A DNA stretch of 64,000 nucleotides from Rhodocyclales bacterium (GCA_016235805.1 JACRIY010000046.1:1-64000), one strand, 5' to 3'. Positions 26,817 through 35,709 are shown, counted from the stretch's first letter. Program-made: numbers and translations. The notes: a model not told the origin generated them from the sequence alone.

Positions 26817-27320
26817 TTACTTCTTCTTCGCGGTCGCGGCGGAAGCACTGGTCTTGACCACGGCGAGCAGGTCGTAGAGCTGGTTGCGCTGCTTTTCGTC
26901 CATTCCGGCGTAGAGCTCGACGATCCAGTTCTCATGGGCGTCGGCCATCTTGCGGAAGCTGCGGCGGCCTTCGGGGGTCAGCTTGACGATGTAGGCGCGG
27001 CGGTCCTTCGGGCTGTCTTCGCGCACCACGAGGCCTTCTGCCACCAGTTGGTCGGTGATGCCGGTCACGTTGCCGCCGGTCACCATCATGCGCTTCGAAA
27101 GTTCGCCCATCTTGAGGCCCAGCGGCGAGCGTTCGAGCTGCGCCATCAGGTCGAAGCGCGGCAGGGTGATGCCGAACTCGGCGCGCAGGCGCGAACGGAT
27201 GTGGTTCTCGATCAGGTTGGTGCAGGCCAGCGTGCGCAACCAGAGCCGCAGGTCGGGGGCATGCTCGGACGTGGCGCGGGTTTCGGTATCAGCACCGGCG
27301 GAAGCGGTTTTTTTCGACAT
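26817..27320 (-). CDS. MarR-family transcriptional regulator
   Basis: 167 residues. An N-terminal helix for dimerisation, then a winged helix with LKMGELSKRMMVTGGNVTGITDQLVAEGLV (about 80-110 in outline) and the wing DSPKDRRAYIVKLTPEGR, both strong MarR hallmarks. It likely represses nearby or dispersed genes in response to aromatic or phenolic ligands. The tail is low complexity (TSASAATAKKK). Confidence 0.92.
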   Translation of the reverse strand: MSKKTASAGADTETRATSEHAPDLRLWLRTLACTNLIENHIRSRLRAEFGITLPRFDLMAQLERSPLGLKMGELSKRMMVTGGNVTGITDQLVAEGLVVREDSPKDRRAYIVKLTPEGRRSFRKMADAHENWIVELYAGMDEKQRNQLYDLLAVVKTSASAATAKKK

Positions 27321-27433
27321 GTGGTGTGGGGCGGCTGCGGGCGCAGCGCAATTGATATATCCATGCCTAAAATATCAAAAGATGCCTATTTCCGCAACCG
27401 GCATGCGCAGAGGCGGGCTGCGCAGGGGCGCGA

Positions 27434-27895
27434 TCAGGCGAAATCCGGATTGAGCACGGCCCGCAGTATCGTTTCCCGGCGTCCATTCCGGCTGCGGCCG
27501 CCGAACCACCAGACGCTACCCTTCTTGACCGCCCAGTCGTCCTCCCGGCCGGCCAGCAGCAGGGCCGCGACCCGCCCCAGCGTGGGCTGGTGGCCGACGA
27601 TCAGCACGGCGCCGTCGCCGTCCGGCCAACCGGCCGCCGCCAGTATCGCCGTCGCCGTGGCGCCGGCGCCGACTTTTGGTTCGACTTCATAGGCCAGCCT
27701 CAGTGCGTGCGCCGTCTGCCGTGTACGTTCGGTGGGGCTGGCGAGGATCGTCAGCTTGCGCGGCAACCGGTTTTGCAGCCAGCGTGCGACCTGTTTGGCC
27801 TGTTTTTCGCCGCGTTGCGTAAGGCGGCGTTCGTGATCGGGGCGGATGCCGTCGCCATCCTCGGCTTCCGCATGACGCCAGAGTATCAAGTCCAT
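27434..27895 (-). CDS. sixA: Phosphohistidine phosphatase SixA
   Basis: 153 residues. The catalytic RHG-like motif is LILWRHAEAEDGDG at the N-terminus, with a second His in VGHQPTLGR. The RHxE form and short length are SixA-like. It removes phosphate from histidine phosphotransfer domains in E. coli. The next gene on the strand upstream encodes a CYTH-CHAD protein, a partnership seen in polyphosphate-linked clusters. Residues KVGAGATA are encoded by an antisense copy of the dispersed motif. Confidence 0.92.
   Translation of the reverse strand: MDLILWRHAEAEDGDGIRPDHERRLTQRGEKQAKQVARWLQNRLPRKLTILASPTERTRQTAHALRLAYEVEPKVGAGATATAILAAAGWPDGDGAVLIVGHQPTLGRVAALLLAGREDDWAVKKGSVWWFGGRSRNGRRETILRAVLNPDFA
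27654..27677 (+). repeat. Dispersed 24-bp motif, copy 8 (plus), inside sixA
   Basis: GCCGTGGCGCCG then GCGCCGACTTTT. Read antisense by sixA as KVGAGATA. Confidence 0.8.
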
Positions 27896-27937
27896 CGCAT
27901 TCCCTTCAGTGAATCAAGCGGCCAGGATGCGCAAGCA

Positions 27938-29452
27938 TCACGGCAGCGGCTCTGCGGCAAGTTTGGGCAGTCGCAAGCGGACCAGGCTGCGCTGCTGGCG
28001 CGCCAGGCCAGCCTGCAGCGAGGCATAGCGCGGGCCGTGCCAGCCACCGATCAGCGTCACTGCTTCACGCAGGCGGGGATCGTCGCCTGCGCATTCCATC
28101 AGCAGCGTGCCGGCATTGGTCAGGTCGTTCAACTGTCCCAGGGTCTCCTGTGCGCCGGACAAGCGCCGCAGCGCGCGGTCGAAGGCTGTCGGCGGTGCCA
28201 GGGGGGCGAAGAACTCCAGTGCGTAGCGCAGGCGCTTGACCGCGATGCGCAGCGCGTGGAGCGCGGCAGGTTGCTCCGGGTCGGTGGCCGCCGCCAGTCG
28301 TCGCAGTTTGCGCTGCAGGCGACCGAGGCGTTGCGCCGCGAAGTCGCGCAAGGAAATTTCTCCATTCGCATTGGCGTCGGCGGGATGCAGCGCTTCGAGA
28401 ACGGCCAGCAGCGTCTTTCCGTAGTCGGGCGACGCCAGCACCGCCAGGGCCTGCGCGCGGGCGGCGTAGCGACGGTTGGTGATGTCGCTGGCCAGTGCTG
28501 GCAGGCGCGGTTCATCGGGCAGAGCCGTCAGCACCGGATTGGCAATCTCTGTGAGCAACACGTCAAGGTCGCGCGCGCGTCCAAGGTGTGCCATCAGGGC
28601 CGCCAGCGGCTGGCGCAGGGACCCGGCCAGCGCTTCGCTCAGCATCGGCGCGAACAGGCGCAGTGCCGCGCGCAGGCGGCGCGTGGCGACCCGCATCTGG
28701 TGGATGTATTCCGGATCGTCGCTGCACAGCGCGCAGTGGTGGTTCTGTTGCAGGTGTTCCAGGCAGGACAGGGCGATGCGGCGAAAGGCCTCGAACGGGG
28801 CCATGGCCGCGGACAGCGGCACGGCGGCGGCGCGGAACGGGACCGGTGCGACGCCGCTGTAGAGCCGATAGCCGCGCTCGGCCTTGGAGAGCACCGCGGG
28901 GGTCACCGCCACGCGATGCGCGAACTGGCCGGCGATCTCGAAGATGGCATGCACGGATGCGCCATCCAGTTCCAGCTCCAGTTCGGAAATCGCCTCGCGG
29001 CGTCCGTTGGCGACGATCCAGCCGCGGTCGAGGGTGAGCAGCACGGCGCCGGGTTCGGCGGCGAAGCGCCAGGTGATCCGGCGAAAGCGCGTCTCGCAGA
29101 TGGGCACGATGCGCGCCAGCAGCTTCGGCCGCCCCAGCCAGTCGCGCACCGCGGGCTGGTCGATTGCCGAGAAATCGAAATGGCCGGCGTAGGGCGTTTC
29201 CCACTCCGGCCGGCTCGACAGGCCCGCAGCGGCAGCACCCGCCAGCTTGACCGTCTGCAGCCAGTCGCGCCCGATGCGGCGCAGGCGCAGGGCCATGCCG
29301 CGCCGGCGCAGTGCAAGGTCCGGCGTGTCGTAATAGATATTGTCGAGCGTCGCCACGCGGCGTTCCAGCGCCTGCTTCAGCATGGGCTGGCGCAGGAAGC
29401 GCGCTTGCTGGTCCTCGGCCAGCGCCAGCTTGAGTTCGACTTCTTCAGCCAT
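27938..29452 (-). CDS. CYTH and CHAD domain protein
   Basis: 504 residues. It opens with EVELKLALAEDQ, the ExExK motif of CYTH domains (about 1-205), followed by a CHAD domain (about 220-500) full of conserved His/Arg/Lys helices such as IHQMRVATRRLRAALRLF and LHALRIAVKRLRYALEFFAPL. CYTH binds triphosphates and CHAD binds polyphosphate, so the protein is likely tied to polyphosphate metabolism or granules. It precedes sixA on the same strand with a 42-bp gap. Confidence 0.93.
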   Translation of the reverse strand: MAEEVELKLALAEDQQARFLRQPMLKQALERRVATLDNIYYDTPDLALRRRGMALRLRRIGRDWLQTVKLAGAAAAGLSSRPEWETPYAGHFDFSAIDQPAVRDWLGRPKLLARIVPICETRFRRITWRFAAEPGAVLLTLDRGWIVANGRREAISELELELDGASVHAIFEIAGQFAHRVAVTPAVLSKAERGYRLYSGVAPVPFRAAAVPLSAAMAPFEAFRRIALSCLEHLQQNHHCALCSDDPEYIHQMRVATRRLRAALRLFAPMLSEALAGSLRQPLAALMAHLGRARDLDVLLTEIANPVLTALPDEPRLPALASDITNRRYAARAQALAVLASPDYGKTLLAVLEALHPADANANGEISLRDFAAQRLGRLQRKLRRLAAATDPEQPAALHALRIAVKRLRYALEFFAPLAPPTAFDRALRRLSGAQETLGQLNDLTNAGTLLMECAGDDPRLREAVTLIGGWHGPRYASLQAGLARQQRSLVRLRLPKLAAEPLP

Positions 29453-29501
29453 GGGGGTTTTTTGGAAAGCGGTGACGACGGTGGCATTGTAGATCCATCG
29501 T

Positions 29502-29525
29502 GCCGTGACGCCGGCGCCGACTATT
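29502..29525 (+). repeat. Dispersed 24-bp motif, copy 9 (plus), containing a stop codon
   Basis: GCCGTGACGCCG then GCGCCGACTATT. On the minus strand its bases 29521-29523 are the TAG stop of the ABC permease gene. Confidence 0.8.
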
Positions 29526-30756
29526 CGTAACGCAGCGCCTCGATCGGCAGCAGGCGCGAGGCCTTGCGCGCCGGATAGAAACCGAAGAATATGCCGATCG
29601 CGCCGGCAAAGCCGGCGGCGAGCACGATCGAGCCGCCCGAGAGTTCGGTGCGCCAGCCGGCGAGCTCGGCGATCGCCGTGGCGCCGCCTACGCCGAGCAT
29701 GATGCCGATGGCGCCGCCGATCAGGGAAAGCGTTACGGCTTCGACCAGGAACTGGGTCAGGATGTCGCGGCCGCGGGCGCCGACGGCCATGCGCAGGCCG
29801 ATCTCGCGCGTGCGTTCGGTGACCGAAACCAGCATGATGTTCATGATGCCGATGCCGCCGACCAGCAGCGAGACCGAGGCCACGGCGGCCAGCAGCAGCG
29901 ACATGACCTTGGATGAGGCTTCCTGGGCCTGCAGGATCTCGGACAGGTTGCGTATGAAAAAGTCGTCGTCCTGGCCGGTCTGGAGGCGGTGGCGCTGGCG
30001 CAGCAGCTCGCGCATGCGGGCGTCGGCCGCCGCCATGTCGGCGCCGTCCTTGACCTTGACCATGATCGACCCGACGCTGCGGCTCTTGGCCTGCTGGGTC
30101 GAACCGAGCACGCGCTTCCTGGCGGTGCTGATCGGCATCAGGATGATGTCATCCTGGTCCTGGCCCATCATGTTCTGTCCCTTGCGGTCGAGTACGCCGA
30201 CGATGGTGAGCGGCACCTTGCGCACGCGGATCACCTGGTCGATCGGGCTGGCGTCGCCGAAGAGGTTTTTGGCCACGGTCTGGCCGATCAGGATGACCTT
30301 GCCGGCGCCGCTCATTTCCGCCGCTTCGAAACCGCGCCCTTCGATCACCGCCCATTCGCGTACTTCCAGGTATTCGGGCGTGGTGCCGTAGAAGCTGGAC
30401 GACCAGTTGGCATTGCCCGCCACGGCCTGCCCGGAGCCGCGCAGGGTCGGCGCGGCGGCCTGGATTTCGTCGATCTCCCGGTTCAGCGCGTAGGCGTCGT
30501 CCTCGGTGATCGTCGGCAAGGTGCCGGTACCGCCGCGGGCGCCGCCCGAGGTGGTCGAGCCGGACAGCACCATGATGATGTTCGAGCCCAGGCTGCGGAT
30601 CTGGTCCTCGACACGGGCCTGCGCGCCGTTGCCGACGGCGATCATGATTATCACGGCGGCGACGCCGATGATGATGCCGAGCATGGTCAGCGCCGAACGC
30701 AGCTTGTTGATGCGCAGGGCGAGCAGGGCGATGCGCAGGGTGGCCGTGAAGTTCAT
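29521..30756 (-). CDS. MacB-like ABC transporter permease
   Basis: 411 residues. An N-terminal membrane helix (about 15-43, with ITN-like LRSALTMLGIIIGVAAVIIM), a large periplasmic domain (about 60-280) and three C-terminal helices with GGIGIMNIMLVSVTERTREIGLRMAVGAR and FFGFYPARKASRLLPIEALRYE. This is the MacB/FtsX permease without an ATPase; the ATPase is encoded separately and overlaps by 4 bp. Together with the MacA-like adaptor it forms a three-part exporter for peptides, lipids or antibiotics. Its TAG stop lies inside a dispersed-motif copy. Confidence 0.94.
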   Translation of the reverse strand: MNFTATLRIALLALRINKLRSALTMLGIIIGVAAVIIMIAVGNGAQARVEDQIRSLGSNIIMVLSGSTTSGGARGGTGTLPTITEDDAYALNREIDEIQAAAPTLRGSGQAVAGNANWSSSFYGTTPEYLEVREWAVIEGRGFEAAEMSGAGKVILIGQTVAKNLFGDASPIDQVIRVRKVPLTIVGVLDRKGQNMMGQDQDDIILMPISTARKRVLGSTQQAKSRSVGSIMVKVKDGADMAAADARMRELLRQRHRLQTGQDDDFFIRNLSEILQAQEASSKVMSLLLAAVASVSLLVGGIGIMNIMLVSVTERTREIGLRMAVGARGRDILTQFLVEAVTLSLIGGAIGIMLGVGGATAIAELAGWRTELSGGSIVLAAGFAGAIGIFFGFYPARKASRLLPIEALRYE

Positions 30757-31466
30757 AGCGCCGCCGCCGCATCCTTGGCCGAGTTGGCCCGGTCCTCGAT
30801 CACCTTGCCGTCGCGGAAGGAAATGATGCGTCCGGCGAAATCCGCGATGTCGTGCTCGTGGGTCACCAGCACGATGGTGATGCCCTCGCGATTCAGTTCC
30901 TGCAGCAGGGCCATGATTTCGACGCTGGTGCGCGAATCCAGCGCGCCGGTCGGCTCGTCGGCGAGCACCAGTTGCGGATCGTTGACCAGCGCGCGGGCGA
31001 TCGCGACGCGTTGCTGCTGGCCGCCGGATAACTGGGCGGGATGATGGTCCATGCGCTCGGCGAGGCCGATCTGGGTGAGGCGGCGCGTCGCGCGTTTGTG
31101 GCGTTCGGCGGCGGGCACGTTGCCGTACAGCAGGGGCAGCGCGACATTATCGAGCGCGGTGGTGCGCGCGAGCAGGTTGAAGTGCTGGAAAACGAAGCCC
31201 AGCTTGCGACTCCTGACCGCCGCGAGTTCGTCGCCGGAAAGTGCCGAGACTTCCTGGCCGGCCAGCGAGTAGCGGCCGGCGCTGGGATGGTCGAGGCAGC
31301 CGAGCAGGTTCATGAAGGTCGATTTGCCGGAGCCAGAGGGGCCCATCACGGCGACGAATTCGCCGGCATCGATGTCGAGCGTGACACCACGCAGCGCCGG
31401 TACCACGTTGCTTCCCATCACGTAATCCTTGGCCAGATCGACGACCCGGATCAGTGGCTCGCTCAT
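30753..31466 (-). CDS. MacB-like ABC transporter ATP-binding protein
   Basis: 237 residues. Walker A MGPSGSGKST (about 40-49), Q-loop FVFQHFNLLARTTA, signature LSGGQQQRVAIARALVNDPQLV, Walker B LADEPTGALDSRTS, and the switch His in VTHEHDIA. It is the ATPase of the split MacB-type exporter with the permease downstream (4-bp overlap). The MacA-like gene is upstream with a gap that holds a 65-bp repeat. Confidence 0.95.
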   Translation of the reverse strand: MSEPLIRVVDLAKDYVMGSNVVPALRGVTLDIDAGEFVAVMGPSGSGKSTFMNLLGCLDHPSAGRYSLAGQEVSALSGDELAAVRSRKLGFVFQHFNLLARTTALDNVALPLLYGNVPAAERHKRATRRLTQIGLAERMDHHPAQLSGGQQQRVAIARALVNDPQLVLADEPTGALDSRTSVEIMALLQELNREGITIVLVTHEHDIADFAGRIISFRDGKVIEDRANSAKDAAAAL

Positions 31467-31548
31467 GGCGATGGTTCTAAGCCGGGCGAGCCCGAACCAA
31501 ACTGGGAAGGCTTCGATGAGGAAGCTTGATGCTTGGCCGGAAAGGCGA

Positions 31549-31613
31549 ATTGAAGACCCGCCCCTCCCTTCCTCCCCTCACGGGGAGGCTATTGATTGGC
31601 TCGCTTCGCTCGA
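31549..31613. repeat. 65-bp intergenic repeat, copy B (between the adaptor and ATPase genes)
   Basis: Gap-free match to 11206-11270 with 7 differences. It holds the same CCTCCCC-TCAC-GGGGAGG hairpin and the GCTCGCTTCGCTCGA end. Confidence 0.8.
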
Positions 31614-31653
31614 AATTCTTCGCAGGATTCGTCATGACTTGGTCGCCTAGCGG

Positions 31654-33189
31654 CTAGAACAGGCGCGGACCGGGCATGCCGGAAGCCTTCGGGGTCGCCG
31701 CGCTTAGCTGGCCGGTGATGACTTCCTGAGCTTCCTTGATCTCGCCGGAGACGACCTCGGTCATGCTGCCGTCGGTGAGGCCGAGGCGCAGTTCGACCGC
31801 CTTCGGCTTGCCGTCCTCGCCGACGATCCAGATGCGACCGGTACCGCCGCCTCCGCCGGAGCGCGCGGCGGCAGCCTGCGCGCCGAGTTCGTCGTAGCGC
31901 AGCTTCTGTTCCGGGGTCAGCATCGCCGAAACCTTTTCGCGGATTTCGGCGCGGTTGCGTTCCTGCGCCTTGGACTTTTCCGCCTCAGGCAGGTCGCGCG
32001 CGGCCATGAACTTATCGCGCATGCCGGCGAAGATCGCGTCGAGCTTGCCCTGCTGGTCGGCATCGAGCTTAAGCTCCGCGACCAGGCGCTCCCTGAGCTG
32101 CGCGGTCCCGCCGCCGCCAGAAGTCGGCGCTGGCGACACGGCGGCCGGGGTCGCTGTCGAGGGCTTCTTTTCATCGGTGGTGCCGGCGGGCCGATAGCGC
32201 AGCGCCGCATTGGGAACCTTGAGCACCTTGTCCTTTTGCGCCGTGATGATGCGCACGTTGGCCGTCATGCCCGGCAGCAGAGTAAGGTCGGGGTTCGCCG
32301 CAGAGATGACCACGGTATAGGTGACGACGTTGGAGACCACCGTGGCCGCCTTGCGCACCTGGCGCACTTCGCCTTCGAAATGGCGGCCGGCGAAGGCATC
32401 CACGGTGAACGTGGCCTTCTGTCCGAGGCGGACGCGGCCGACGTCGGCCTCGTCGATCGAGGTTTCCACCTGCATGTCGGTCAGGTTCTTGGCGATGACG
32501 AACAGCTCCGGTGCCTGCAGGCTCGCCGCCACGGTCTGTCCGGGCTCGATGCTGCGCTTAACCACTACGCCGTCGACCGGCGCGGTGATCGAGGTGCGCG
32601 TCAGGTCCACGCGCGCCGCCGCCAGTTGCGCTTCGCGCTGGCGCACGATGGCTTCGCCGTTCTTTACCTGCGCCTCGGCCGAGGCCAGCGAGGCGCGGGC
32701 GGCATCCAGGCTGTTCTGCGCCGTATCGCGCTCGGCCGGAGAGATGAATTTCTTCTCCACCAGAGTTTTCTTGCGTTCGTAATCGCGCTGGGCATTCGAC
32801 AGGTTGGCGCGGGCGCGGGCCACTTCGGCCTGTTGCACGCCCTGCGCGGCGCGCGCGGCGTCCACGTCCGCCTCGGCCTGGCGCACCCGATGCTGGTAGG
32901 TTTCCGGATCGAGGCGCGCGATCAGCTGGCCGGACTTCACCGGGGAGTTGAAGTCGACCAGGATTTCCTTGATCTGCCCGGAGACCTGCGAGCCGACCTG
33001 GACCGAGACGACGGGGTTCAAGGTGCCGGTCGCGGAAACCGCCGCCGTGAGCGGTCCGGATTCGACCTTGGCCAGCTTGTATTTCGTCGCATCGGAGCCG
33101 TTGCCGCCAGTCCGCCAGGCCAGCACGCCGCCCCCGGCGACGGCGGCAATGATCAGCGCGTAGAGTCCGAGGCGCGAGGATGTTTTCAT
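31654..33189 (-). CDS. MacA-like periplasmic adaptor with an inserted LTxxQ-type segment
   Basis: 511 residues, much longer than a normal MacA (about 370). N-terminal membrane helix (about 8-26), biotinyl-lipoyl halves (VSVQVGSQVSGQIKEILVDF), a coiled-coil hairpin (about 95-200, with RANLSNAQRDYERKKTL) and beta-barrel. At about 349-356 an AVSPAPTS linker is encoded by the dispersed motif. It is followed by a Gly-rich link and a helical segment (about 363-435) with LDADQQGKLDAIFAGMRDK and MLTPEQKLRYDEL, like the LTxxQ repeats of Spy/CpxP chaperones. The membrane-proximal domain then finishes the adaptor. It links the ABC pair to an outer-membrane factor. Confidence 0.9.
   Translation of the reverse strand: MKTSSRLGLYALIIAAVAGGGVLAWRTGGNGSDATKYKLAKVESGPLTAAVSATGTLNPVVSVQVGSQVSGQIKEILVDFNSPVKSGQLIARLDPETYQHRVRQAEADVDAARAAQGVQQAEVARARANLSNAQRDYERKKTLVEKKFISPAERDTAQNSLDAARASLASAEAQVKNGEAIVRQREAQLAAARVDLTRTSITAPVDGVVVKRSIEPGQTVAASLQAPELFVIAKNLTDMQVETSIDEADVGRVRLGQKATFTVDAFAGRHFEGEVRQVRKAATVVSNVVTYTVVISAANPDLTLLPGMTANVRIITAQKDKVLKVPNAALRYRPAGTTDEKKPSTATPAAVSPAPTSGGGGTAQLRERLVAELKLDADQQGKLDAIFAGMRDKFMAARDLPEAEKSKAQERNRAEIREKVSAMLTPEQKLRYDELGAQAAAARSGGGGGTGRIWIVGEDGKPKAVELRLGLTDGSMTEVVSGEIKEAQEVITGQLSAATPKASGMPGPRLF
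32119..32142 (-). repeat. Dispersed 24-bp motif, copy 10 (minus), inside the MacA-like gene
   Basis: GCCGTGTCGCCA then GCGCCGACTTCT on the minus strand. Read in sense as AVSPAPTS, in the linker before the LTxxQ segment. Confidence 0.8.
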
Positions 33190-33235
33190 GCCGGCAATTC
33201 TAGACGATCCGCGCAGCCGGGCTTGTAACGGGGTG

Positions 33236-34954
33236 TTACGCGATGCCGGGATTGCCTTTCATCCCCACCAGCTTCGGCAGGTTGAGCTTGCGCGGGGTGA
33301 TCGTCTTCTTGTCGCGCAGGTAGCGCGCCACGACGTCCCATACCGGCTCGCCCTTGGCGCCTTCCGCGACAGGCGCCCAGCCGGCAACCTTGTAGGTCTT
33401 GTCGGCGTCCAGCGGCTTGCCACCAAGGCGCATGTCCTGGATGCGATTGCCGATCTTCGCGTTCGGGTGGCAAGTGTATTCGAGGCCGCCGACGCGAACC
33501 ATGTCGCCGCCCTGCTGGTAATAAGGGTCCGGGTTGAACAGGTTGTCGCCCACGTCTTCGAGGATGCTCTTGATCTGCTCGCCCTTCATCTCGGTCAGCG
33601 TCGCGCTCGGATAGGTGATCGCGGTTTGGTCCATCAGGTGTTCGAAGGTGATCGCCTGGCCGGGCAGGATCGTGCTGCCCCAGCGGAAGCCGGGCGAGAA
33701 GCCGATGTCGGCGCCCTGTACTTCCATGATGGCGTCGAGGATCAACTGGTCCCAACTGCCGTTGAAGTTGCCGCGACGGTACAGCAGTCCCTCCGACACC
33801 GCGAGCTTTTCCTCCAGCTTGGCTTTGTGCGGAGCACGGACCTTGTCGATCAGGGCACTCATCTCGGCATCAGCCGGCAGCAAATTGGAAAACACCGGCA
33901 GCAGTTTGTAGCGGAAGTCTGAAATCTTCCCGTTCTTGACGTCGAAATCGAGTACGCCGAGGAACTTGCCGTTGGACCCGGCGTTGGTGACCAGGGTCTG
34001 GCCGCCGGCATTCTTGACCACGGAAGGTTGCGGCACGCCGTCATGGGTATGGCCGCCGAGGATGGCGTCGATGCCGGTGACGCGGCTCGCCATCTTGAGG
34101 TCGACGTCCATGCCGTTGTGCGACAGCACGACCACGACCTGCGCACCTTTGGCGCGCACCTCGTCGACGGTCTTCTGCATGTTGTCGTCCTGGATGCCGA
34201 AGGTCCATTCCGGAATCATCCAGCGCGGATTGGCGATGGGCGTGTAGGGGAAGGCCTGGCCGATCACGGCGACCTTGACTCCGTTCATCTCGCGCAGGCT
34301 GTAGGGCTCGAACACCTTGTCGCCGAAGTCGCTGGTCTTGATGTTCTGGGCGACGAAATCGATCTTTCCCTTGAAGTCCTTCTCCACGATCTCCAGGACG
34401 CGCTTGTCGCCCAGGGTGAATTCCCAGTGGCCGGCCATGATGTCCACGCCAAGCAGCTTGCAGGCGTCGACCATGTCCTGCCCTTTGCTCCATAGCGCCG
34501 TGGCGGAGCCCTGCCAGGTGTCGCCGCCATCGAGCAGCAGGGCGCCCGGGCGATCGGCGCGCAGGCGCTTGACCAACGTGGCAAGGTGGGCGAAGCCGCC
34601 GACCTTGCCGTAGGTCTTTGCCGCCTTTTCGAAGTTCAGGTACGTGAATGCGTGCGCTTCGATGCCGGCAGGCTTGATGCCAAACGCCTTGAGGAGGTGC
34701 TCTCCGACCAGGTGCGGCGCCTTGCCGGTGGCGCCGGCAAGTCCCAGGTTGACGCTCGGTTCGCGAAAGTGGATCGGCAACAACTGCGCGTGGCAATCGG
34801 TGAAGTGCAGCAGGTGGACATTGCCGAACTTCGGTACCTGATAGAGCGCATCGCCCTTGCCGGCGGCCCAAACGCTGCGCGCATCGAGCGCCATGCCGGT
34901 AGCCGATGCGGCGGCAAGCAGTTGCAGGAATTCACGACGATTCATCGATGACAT
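33236..34954 (-). CDS. soxB: SoxB thiosulfohydrolase
   Basis: 572 residues. A Tat signal begins with NRREFLQLLAAA (RR at 6-7). Metallophosphatase motifs: HFTDCHAQLLP (metal ligands D and H), LLDGGDTWQGS, AGHWEFTLG, VVLSHNGMDVD, and GGHTHDGVPQP. The C-terminal 5'-nucleotidase-like domain follows. SoxB releases sulfate from the S-sulfocysteine on SoxY in the periplasm and needs two Mn ions. It is last in the soxYZAXB order and is separated from soxX by a strong hairpin. Confidence 0.97.
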   Translation of the reverse strand: MSSMNRREFLQLLAAASATGMALDARSVWAAGKGDALYQVPKFGNVHLLHFTDCHAQLLPIHFREPSVNLGLAGATGKAPHLVGEHLLKAFGIKPAGIEAHAFTYLNFEKAAKTYGKVGGFAHLATLVKRLRADRPGALLLDGGDTWQGSATALWSKGQDMVDACKLLGVDIMAGHWEFTLGDKRVLEIVEKDFKGKIDFVAQNIKTSDFGDKVFEPYSLREMNGVKVAVIGQAFPYTPIANPRWMIPEWTFGIQDDNMQKTVDEVRAKGAQVVVVLSHNGMDVDLKMASRVTGIDAILGGHTHDGVPQPSVVKNAGGQTLVTNAGSNGKFLGVLDFDVKNGKISDFRYKLLPVFSNLLPADAEMSALIDKVRAPHKAKLEEKLAVSEGLLYRRGNFNGSWDQLILDAIMEVQGADIGFSPGFRWGSTILPGQAITFEHLMDQTAITYPSATLTEMKGEQIKSILEDVGDNLFNPDPYYQQGGDMVRVGGLEYTCHPNAKIGNRIQDMRLGGKPLDADKTYKVAGWAPVAEGAKGEPVWDVVARYLRDKKTITPRKLNLPKLVGMKGNPGIA

Positions 34955-35055
34955 GGAGGACTCCAGGGCTGAGTCTGAGGGTAGACATCAATTCCCGTTT
35001 TGAGGGAAACATCCCACCAGGGGATACCGTCCGCAGCGCTGAGCCGCGGACATAA

Positions 35056-35079
35056 GAAGCCTGGCCGAGGCCAGGCTTC
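35056..35079 (-). terminator. Perfect 11-bp hairpin between soxX and soxB
   Basis: GAAGCCTGGCC and GGCCAGGCTTC flank a 2-base loop in the 140-bp soxX-soxB gap. Only TTAT follows on the minus strand, so it may give partial termination or stabilise the upstream mRNA. Confidence 0.6.
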
Positions 35080-35094
35080 CCGGGATTGTGAAGA

Positions 35095-35709
35095 TTATTT
35101 GTTGACGGGCGATTCGGGGTCGAGCAGCAGTGCCACGAGGTGCTTTACCTGCTGTTCGTTCAGCGCGCCGGCATGGCCGAAGCGCGGCATTTCCGAGCAC
35201 AGGTTGAACGCCTTGGCATTCCAGATCTTGCTGTAGGCATATTTCTGCATGTCGGGAGTATTGCCGCGAATCTTGCCGAACTGGTAAAGGCTCGGTCCGA
35301 CCGTGCCGAACGAAGTCTCCTTCGGGGCGATCCGGTGGCAGTTGTAGCAGTTGCCACCCACCGGCAGGCCGGGGTTGTCGGTCCAGGTGAAGCCGCGACC
35401 GCTCTGGGCGATTTTCTCGCCTTCCTTCCAGTCGCCCATCAGCTTGCCGTCGGCGGGAAACTTGACCGTCTGCAGTTGGTCGTCCTGCATCCGTTTCGCA
35501 ATGTATTCCGGCGGCTTGTTGCCGGTGCGGTTGCAGATGGCCTGCAGGCCATCTTCCGCCAGGCGGTCGAGGCCGGCCTGGCCGCGCGGCTGGAAGTCCT
35601 TCTTGATCACGGCGATGGCCTTTGCGCGATGGTCGCCATCGGCGCTGGCGGGCAGGGCCATCAGGAAGGGGGTAGCCATGGCGGCGGCCAGCAATATCTT
35701 CTTGGTCAT
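35095..35709 (-). CDS. soxX: SoxX, c-type cytochrome of the SoxAX complex
   Basis: 204 residues from the ATG at 35709, which has GGAG six bases upstream; an ATG four codons earlier lacks an RBS. A signal peptide ends near residue 23 (ASA before DGD). The haem-binding motif is GNCYNCH (CxxCH), with a distal Met in SEMPRFGHAG. With SoxA it forms the haem complex that oxidatively links thiosulfate to the SoxY cysteine. It follows soxA by 13 bp. Confidence 0.96.
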   Translation of the reverse strand: MTKKILLAAAMATPFLMALPASADGDHRAKAIAVIKKDFQPRGQAGLDRLAEDGLQAICNRTGNKPPEYIAKRMQDDQLQTVKFPADGKLMGDWKEGEKIAQSGRGFTWTDNPGLPVGGNCYNCHRIAPKETSFGTVGPSLYQFGKIRGNTPDMQKYAYSKIWNAKAFNLCSEMPRFGHAGALNEQQVKHLVALLLDPESPVNK

